The notes beneath the pieces were generated by a model that was given only the letters and a program-made list of their open reading frames with translations, was not told the DNA's origin and searched no databases. A stretch of 9,346 bases of DNA. Origin: a bacterium (GTDB taxonomy: Bacteria > UBA6262). Location: assembly GCA_028716025.1 (NCBI GenBank), contig JAQUQP010000067.1, forward strand, positions 1 through 9,346. The letters run 5' to 3'. Below, piece by piece: positions 7,131 to 9,346 of this stretch. The translations under genes were made by a program, and so were the position numbers. How positions within the stretch are numbered: position 1 is the stretch's first letter; every line of letters begins with the position of its first letter.

Positions 7131-7136
7131 TATTCC

Positions 7137-7143
7137 AGGAGGG
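7137..7143 (+). promoter_or_regulatory. Shine-Dalgarno AGGAGGG deciding the aldolase start
   Basis: AGGAGGG is six bases before the ATG at 7150. An upstream in-frame GTG at 7048 would add 34 residues, but it has no such site, falls within the structured leader, and its extra residues do not resemble the family. The start is therefore placed at 7150, where MFRDKIKVLDCTIRDGG begins in the normal DRE-TIM manner. Confidence 0.88.
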
Positions 7144-7149
7144 AAAATA

Positions 7150-8100
7150 ATGTTCAGAGATAAAATTAAGGTATTAGATTGCACCATTAGGGATGGTGGG
7201 TTGATCAATAATCATGATTTTGACCATCGCTTTGTTCGTGAAGTGTATAAGGCTCTTTCTGAAGCCAAGGTCGATTATATGGAGATAGGATACAAAAATT
7301 CCAAGCGGCTTTTTGATCCTAAGGATTATGGCTTGTGGAAATTCTGCGAAGATGATGATATCAGGAAAGTTATTGACGGGATCGAGTCAGAGACCAAGAT
7401 CTCGGTAATGGTGGATGTGGACCGGGTAGATATTGAAGACATTAAGCCGCGCAAGGACAGCCCGGTCGCGATGATCCGCGTTGCTTCTTATGTCAAAGAC
7501 ATTGATAAAGCTATTTTCCTGGTAAATCATTTCGCGGATAAAGGTTACGAGACCACTGTGAATATCATGGCTATATCCCGGGCCTTGGATAATGAGCTGA
7601 CCGAAGCACTACAGCAATTGGAAAAGGAAAGCAAGGCACAGGTCGTATATATTGTTGATAGTTTTGGTTCTTTGTACCAGGAAACGACCGAGCTCTTGAT
7701 CAAAAAGGCCAAGAGTATTCTGAAAACCAAAGAAGTAGGAATACATGCACATAACAATCAGCAGTTAGCTTTCAGTAATACTATCGAAGCTATTATCCAT
7801 GATGCCAATTTTGTGGACGCGACTATTTACGGTCTTGGCCGGGCAGCTGGCAATTGCCCGCTGGAACTGGTTATGGGATTCCTGAAAAATCCCAAGTTTG
7901 ATATCCGGCCTATCCTGGATGTGATCTCCAAGGAATTTATACCTTTACGTGAAAAAATAGAATGGGGCTATATTATCCCTTATATGATCACTGGAATCCT
8001 GGATGAACATCCCCGGGCAGCTATGGCTTTGCGTAATGGCGATAAAAAAGAAAATTATCGGGAATTTTATGAAAGCCTGGTTGGCACAGACGAAGAGTAG
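7150..8100 (+). CDS. DRE-TIM metallolyase, HMG-CoA lyase / 4-hydroxy-2-oxovalerate aldolase-like
   Basis: A 316-residue TIM barrel of the DRE-TIM (HMGL-like) family, whose members make or break C-C bonds next to a 2-oxoacid (often pyruvate) using a divalent metal. It opens with KVLDCTIRDGG (7-17), the family signature with Arg14 and Asp15. YIVDSFGSL (167-175) is the strand-6 VDSFG-type motif, GIHAHNN (197-203) holds the HxH metal ligands, and GLGRAAGNCPLE (228-239) is the glycine-rich loop close to the active site. All expected catalytic positions are present. It most resembles the aldolase-catalytic-domain proteins near 4-hydroxy-2-oxovalerate aldolase, but the acylating aldehyde dehydrogenase that normally accompanies that enzyme is absent, so the substrate is open. 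It is followed after 14 nt by an Eda-type aldolase, probably in the same operon, and preceded by a structured leader. Confidence 0.87.
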   Translation: MFRDKIKVLDCTIRDGGLINNHDFDHRFVREVYKALSEAKVDYMEIGYKNSKRLFDPKDYGLWKFCEDDDIRKVIDGIESETKISVMVDVDRVDIEDIKPRKDSPVAMIRVASYVKDIDKAIFLVNHFADKGYETTVNIMAISRALDNELTEALQQLEKESKAQVVYIVDSFGSLYQETTELLIKKAKSILKTKEVGIHAHNNQQLAFSNTIEAIIHDANFVDATIYGLGRAAGNCPLELVMGFLKNPKFDIRPILDVISKEFIPLREKIEWGYIIPYMITGILDEHPRAAMALRNGDKKENYREFYESLVGTDEE

Positions 8101-8106
8101 AAGGAG
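8101..8106 (+). promoter_or_regulatory. Shine-Dalgarno AAGGAG supporting a TTG start for eda
   Basis: AAGGAG immediately follows the aldolase stop codon and is 8 nt before the TTG at 8115. The resulting MDLAKFKQQPIMGIMR gives the normal Eda N-terminus, so the TTG is accepted as the true start. Confidence 0.8.
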
Positions 8107-8114
8107 CTGCATAC

Positions 8115-8741
8115 TTGGACTTAGCTAAATTTAAGCAACAACCGATCATGGGCATTATGCGTGACGTAAGCATGGATATTATTGATCCTTTACTGGAAAC
8201 CGTGATCGATTCGGGCTTAAAAACTATTGAAATTACCATGAATACGAAAAATGCGGAACAACTGATCCGCTATGCAGTTAAAAAGGCAGTCAGTCGTTTG
8301 ACGATTGGGGCAGGTACTGTTCTTGACCTGCCTACTCTGCAAACCGCATTGCAGGCTGGCGCTACTTTTATTGTTATGCCTACCTTGGTGCCGGAAGTAG
8401 TGCACTATTGTGTCGCTAATAAGATCCCGGTTTTCCCCGGCGCTTTAACCCCGCAAGAAATATTCAATGCTTGGCGGTCCGGGGCAACTATGGTCAAAGT
8501 TTTCCCGGCTAAAACCTTCGGGCCGGAATATTTTAAAGAGCTTAAAGGTCCTTTTAAAAATATTGAACTACTGGCCTGTGGCGGCGTCTCTCCTGCAAAC
8601 CTGAGAATATATATCTCCAATGGCGCAAGTGCCGTCTCTTTTGGGGCCAGTGTTTTCCGCCAGGATTGGCTGGATAACCGGGAATTTCCCAGTATCAATC
8701 GGCGGATCAGCCAATATCTTGCGGCGCTCATTAATGAATGA
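8115..8741 (+). CDS. eda: KDPG/KHG aldolase (2-dehydro-3-deoxy-phosphogluconate aldolase family)
   Basis: A class I aldolase that typically splits 2-keto-3-deoxy-6-phosphogluconate or 4-hydroxy-2-oxoglutarate to pyruvate plus an aldehyde. Its 208 residues cover a full-length Eda barrel. IMGIMR (11-16) contains the conserved Arg, TIEITMNT (37-44) contains the catalytic Glu39, IGAGTVL (64-70) follows, VFPGALTP (106-113) is the loop before the Schiff-base strand, and MVKVFPA (126-132) has the Schiff-base Lys128. LLACGGVSPANL (152-163) is the phosphate-binding loop; the usual PTGG is here ACGG, so a Thr near the substrate is replaced by Cys. The start is TTG with a strong Shine-Dalgarno. The substrate may differ from KDPG because of the ACGG change and the unusual operon partner (a DRE-TIM aldolase); no Edd dehydratase or KDG kinase is present in the window. 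Confidence 0.9.
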   Translation: MDLAKFKQQPIMGIMRDVSMDIIDPLLETVIDSGLKTIEITMNTKNAEQLIRYAVKKAVSRLTIGAGTVLDLPTLQTALQAGATFIVMPTLVPEVVHYCVANKIPVFPGALTPQEIFNAWRSGATMVKVFPAKTFGPEYFKELKGPFKNIELLACGGVSPANLRIYISNGASAVSFGASVFRQDWLDNREFPSINRRISQYLAALINE

Positions 8742-8753
8742 TTGAACAGGTTC

Positions 8754-8775
8754 TAGTGTCCTGTTACTAACATTT
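8754..8775 (+). repeat. Left terminal inverted repeat of the MITE-like element
   Basis: Begins with TAGTGTCCTGTTAC 12 nt after the eda stop codon. It is a perfect reverse complement of 9002-9023. Confidence 0.9.
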
Positions 8776-8827
8776 CTTTACATTTGCGGGAGTTATTTTT
8801 TCCTGATTCAAGGCACGAGGAGTGCGG

Positions 8828-8843
8828 CGTGCCTATAGGCACG
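8828..8843. repeat. 16-bp perfect palindrome in the left half of the element
   Basis: CGTGCCTATAGGCACG is self-complementary over all 16 bases, with one further possible G-T wobble outside it. It can form a cruciform arm or hairpin. Its counterpart at 8933-8948 has the same length and the same CGT...ACG ends but a different core. Confidence 0.85.
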
Positions 8844-8932
8844 TAAGCGACGAGTAACGATGAAACAGGGAAAAAGAGCCCCGCCTGGAAGGAAGGATGT
8901 CTTTGGCCGACTACTGCGTCGCTCCTCCTGGA

Positions 8933-8948
8933 CGTATCTTAAGATACG
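8933..8948. repeat. 16-bp perfect palindrome in the right half of the element
   Basis: CGTATCTTAAGATACG is self-complementary over all 16 bases. Compared with 8828-8843, the ends CGT and ACG and the central TA are kept while other core bases differ in compensated pairs, which would suit a selected stem rather than a selected sequence. Confidence 0.85.
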
Positions 8949-9001
8949 CCGGTGTCGTTGCTCCTTGTATTCGACTCAAATCCATTCCTTCAAATATAAA
9001 A

Positions 9002-9023
9002 AAATGTTAGTAACAGGACACTA
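9002..9023 (-). repeat. Right terminal inverted repeat of the MITE-like element
   Basis: Ends with GTAACAGGACACTA three bases before the ygiQ start codon. It is the perfect reverse complement of 8754-8775 and carries the AGGA that now serves as the likely ygiQ ribosome-binding site. Confidence 0.9.
9015..9018 (+). promoter_or_regulatory. Probable ygiQ ribosome-binding site contributed by the element's terminal repeat
   Basis: AGGA lies 8 nt before the ATG at 9027, inside the right terminal inverted repeat. No other purine-rich site lies between the element and the start codon, because only CCT separates them. If the element is removed together with one TA, the flank GAACAGG at 8744-8750 would take the same position, 8 nt from the ATG. 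Confidence 0.55.
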
Positions 9024-9026
9024 CCT

Positions 9027-9346
9027 ATGTTCTTACCTACCACTAAAACTGAAATGCAAGCGCTCGGCTGGGACAGGCTGGATATAATCCTGGTATCCGG
9101 TGATACCTATATTGACAGTCCTTATATTGGCATAGCCGTGATCGGCAACCTGCTGGCCAGCGCTGGTTACCGCGTTGGTGTGATCGCCCAACCGGATATT
9201 ACCGGCAGTGCGGATATAATGCGGCTAGGCGAACCTGGCCTTTTTTGGGGTATTAGCGCCGGTTCGATCGATTCAATGGTCGCTAATTTCACTGCTTCCG
9301 GTAAAAGACGCCGTAAAGATGACCTGACTCCCGGCGGCGAGAATAC
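9027..9346 (+). CDS. ygiQ: YgiQ-family radical SAM protein, 3'-truncated by window edge
   Basis: The first 106 codons are visible and the frame stays open to the window end. The translation begins MFLPTTKTEMQALGWDRLDI, followed by ILVSGDTYIDSPYIGIAVIG (residues 21-40) and LLASAGYRVGVIAQPD, then EPGLFWGISAGSIDSMVANF, FTASGKRRRKDDLTPGGEN. This is the well-conserved N-terminal domain of the YgiQ (UPF0313) family, which has a Rossmann-like domain related to B12-binding domains and, further on, a CxxxCxxC radical SAM core that lies outside the window. The physiological role of the family is not settled. It is oriented like eda and, without the inserted element, would follow it at a 17-nt spacing, so it probably belonged to the aldolase operon before the insertion. 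Present expression would need read-through of the element or a promoter inside it. Confidence 0.88.
   Translation, partial: MFLPTTKTEMQALGWDRLDIILVSGDTYIDSPYIGIAVIGNLLASAGYRVGVIAQPDITGSADIMRLGEPGLFWGISAGSIDSMVANFTASGKRRRKDDLTPGGEN

Larger units (their letters stand above)
8754..9023. mobile_element. MITE-like non-coding element, 270 bp, 22-bp perfect terminal inverted repeats
   Basis: 8754-8775 (starts TAGTGTCCTGTTAC) is the exact reverse complement of 9002-9023 (ends GTAACAGGACACTA), 22 of 22 bases. The match continues inward with mismatches for about 15 bases (CTTTACATTTG on the left against TTTTATATTTG on the right, read inward). Both ends carry TA, the target duplication expected of Tc1/mariner-IS630-type elements; CTA is also repeated at both ends (8753-8755, 9021-9023), so a 3-bp CTA duplication is an alternative. 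No plausible protein is encoded: the one ORF inside (8860-9087) runs out past the right end and has no family character. Each half holds a 16-bp palindrome. The most likely identity is a non-autonomous element mobilised by a transposase elsewhere in the genome. Confidence 0.85.

Noticed and set aside
7048..7149. N-terminal extension of the aldolase from GTG 7048
   Set aside because: The extra 34 residues look like translated leader RNA, while AGGAGGG and ATG 7150 give the normal family N-terminus.
8860..9087. ORF of 75 codons across the right half of the MITE-like element and into ygiQ
   Set aside because: Its residues are rich in Arg, Cys and Ser with no family character, it covers the palindrome and right repeat, and it overlaps the well-supported ygiQ start in another frame.
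1..9346. CRISPR array, tRNA or rRNA genes
   Set aside because: No regularly spaced direct repeats, no cloverleaf with a TTC-arm signature and no conserved rRNA segments were seen when reading both strands.

Overview
The window reads as ordinary, gene-dense bacterial chromosome from an uncultured, probably anaerobic, fermentative bacterium. The evidence is a ferredoxin-linked 2-oxoacid oxidoreductase with a fused gamma-alpha subunit, short intergenic gaps, TTG starts next to good Shine-Dalgarno sites, and an AT-rich hairpin repeat of a kind I associate from memory with candidate-phylum genomes (Omnitrophota or Margulisbacteria-like). No rRNA or marker gene is present, so the lineage cannot be fixed.

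Layout. (1) 1-562: 3' part of a GalT/HIT-like nucleotidyltransferase on the + strand. (2) About 566-680: an AT-rich imperfect inverted repeat between two convergent genes; it also supplies the stop codon of the next gene. (3) 673-1770, minus strand: a STAND/archaeal-type AAA ATPase with a C-terminal winged helix. (4) 1771-1827: short divergent intergenic region. (5) 1828-7004, +: a compact run of korA (gamma-alpha fusion), korB, a DUF2156/GNAT-fold protein, and a NodI/NodJ-like ABC-2 exporter; neighbours overlap or lie 12-21 nt apart. (6) 7005-7149: a 145-nt leader that folds well and loosely resembles a cobalamin riboswitch. (7) 7150-8741, +: a DRE-TIM (HMG-CoA lyase/4-hydroxy-2-oxovalerate type) aldolase and a KDPG/KHG aldolase, 14 nt apart. 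(8) 8754-9023: a 270-bp non-coding MITE-like element with 22-bp perfect terminal inverted repeats, bounded by TA. (9) 9027-end: N-terminus of a YgiQ-family radical SAM protein, cut off by the window edge.

How the genes may work together. KorAB would oxidatively decarboxylate a 2-oxoacid with CoA and reduce ferredoxin. The two aldolases are of types that release pyruvate (or another 2-oxoacid), so a link to Kor is plausible, though no gene here names the substrate. The ABC pair probably exports a lipid or glycan-like compound or a drug. The DUF2156 protein belongs to a family related to aminoacyl-phosphatidylglycerol synthases, which would suit an envelope role.

The most interesting parts are non-coding. 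The MITE-like element has two 16-bp palindromes of identical length and different core sequence, placed symmetrically in its two halves. It sits 3 nt before the ygiQ start codon, so its terminal repeat now provides the ribosome-binding site; removing it in silico rebuilds a 17-nt eda-ygiQ spacing with a similar site. The leader at 7009-7130 is the other item to test. I found no CRISPR array, tRNA, phage gene or transposase gene.
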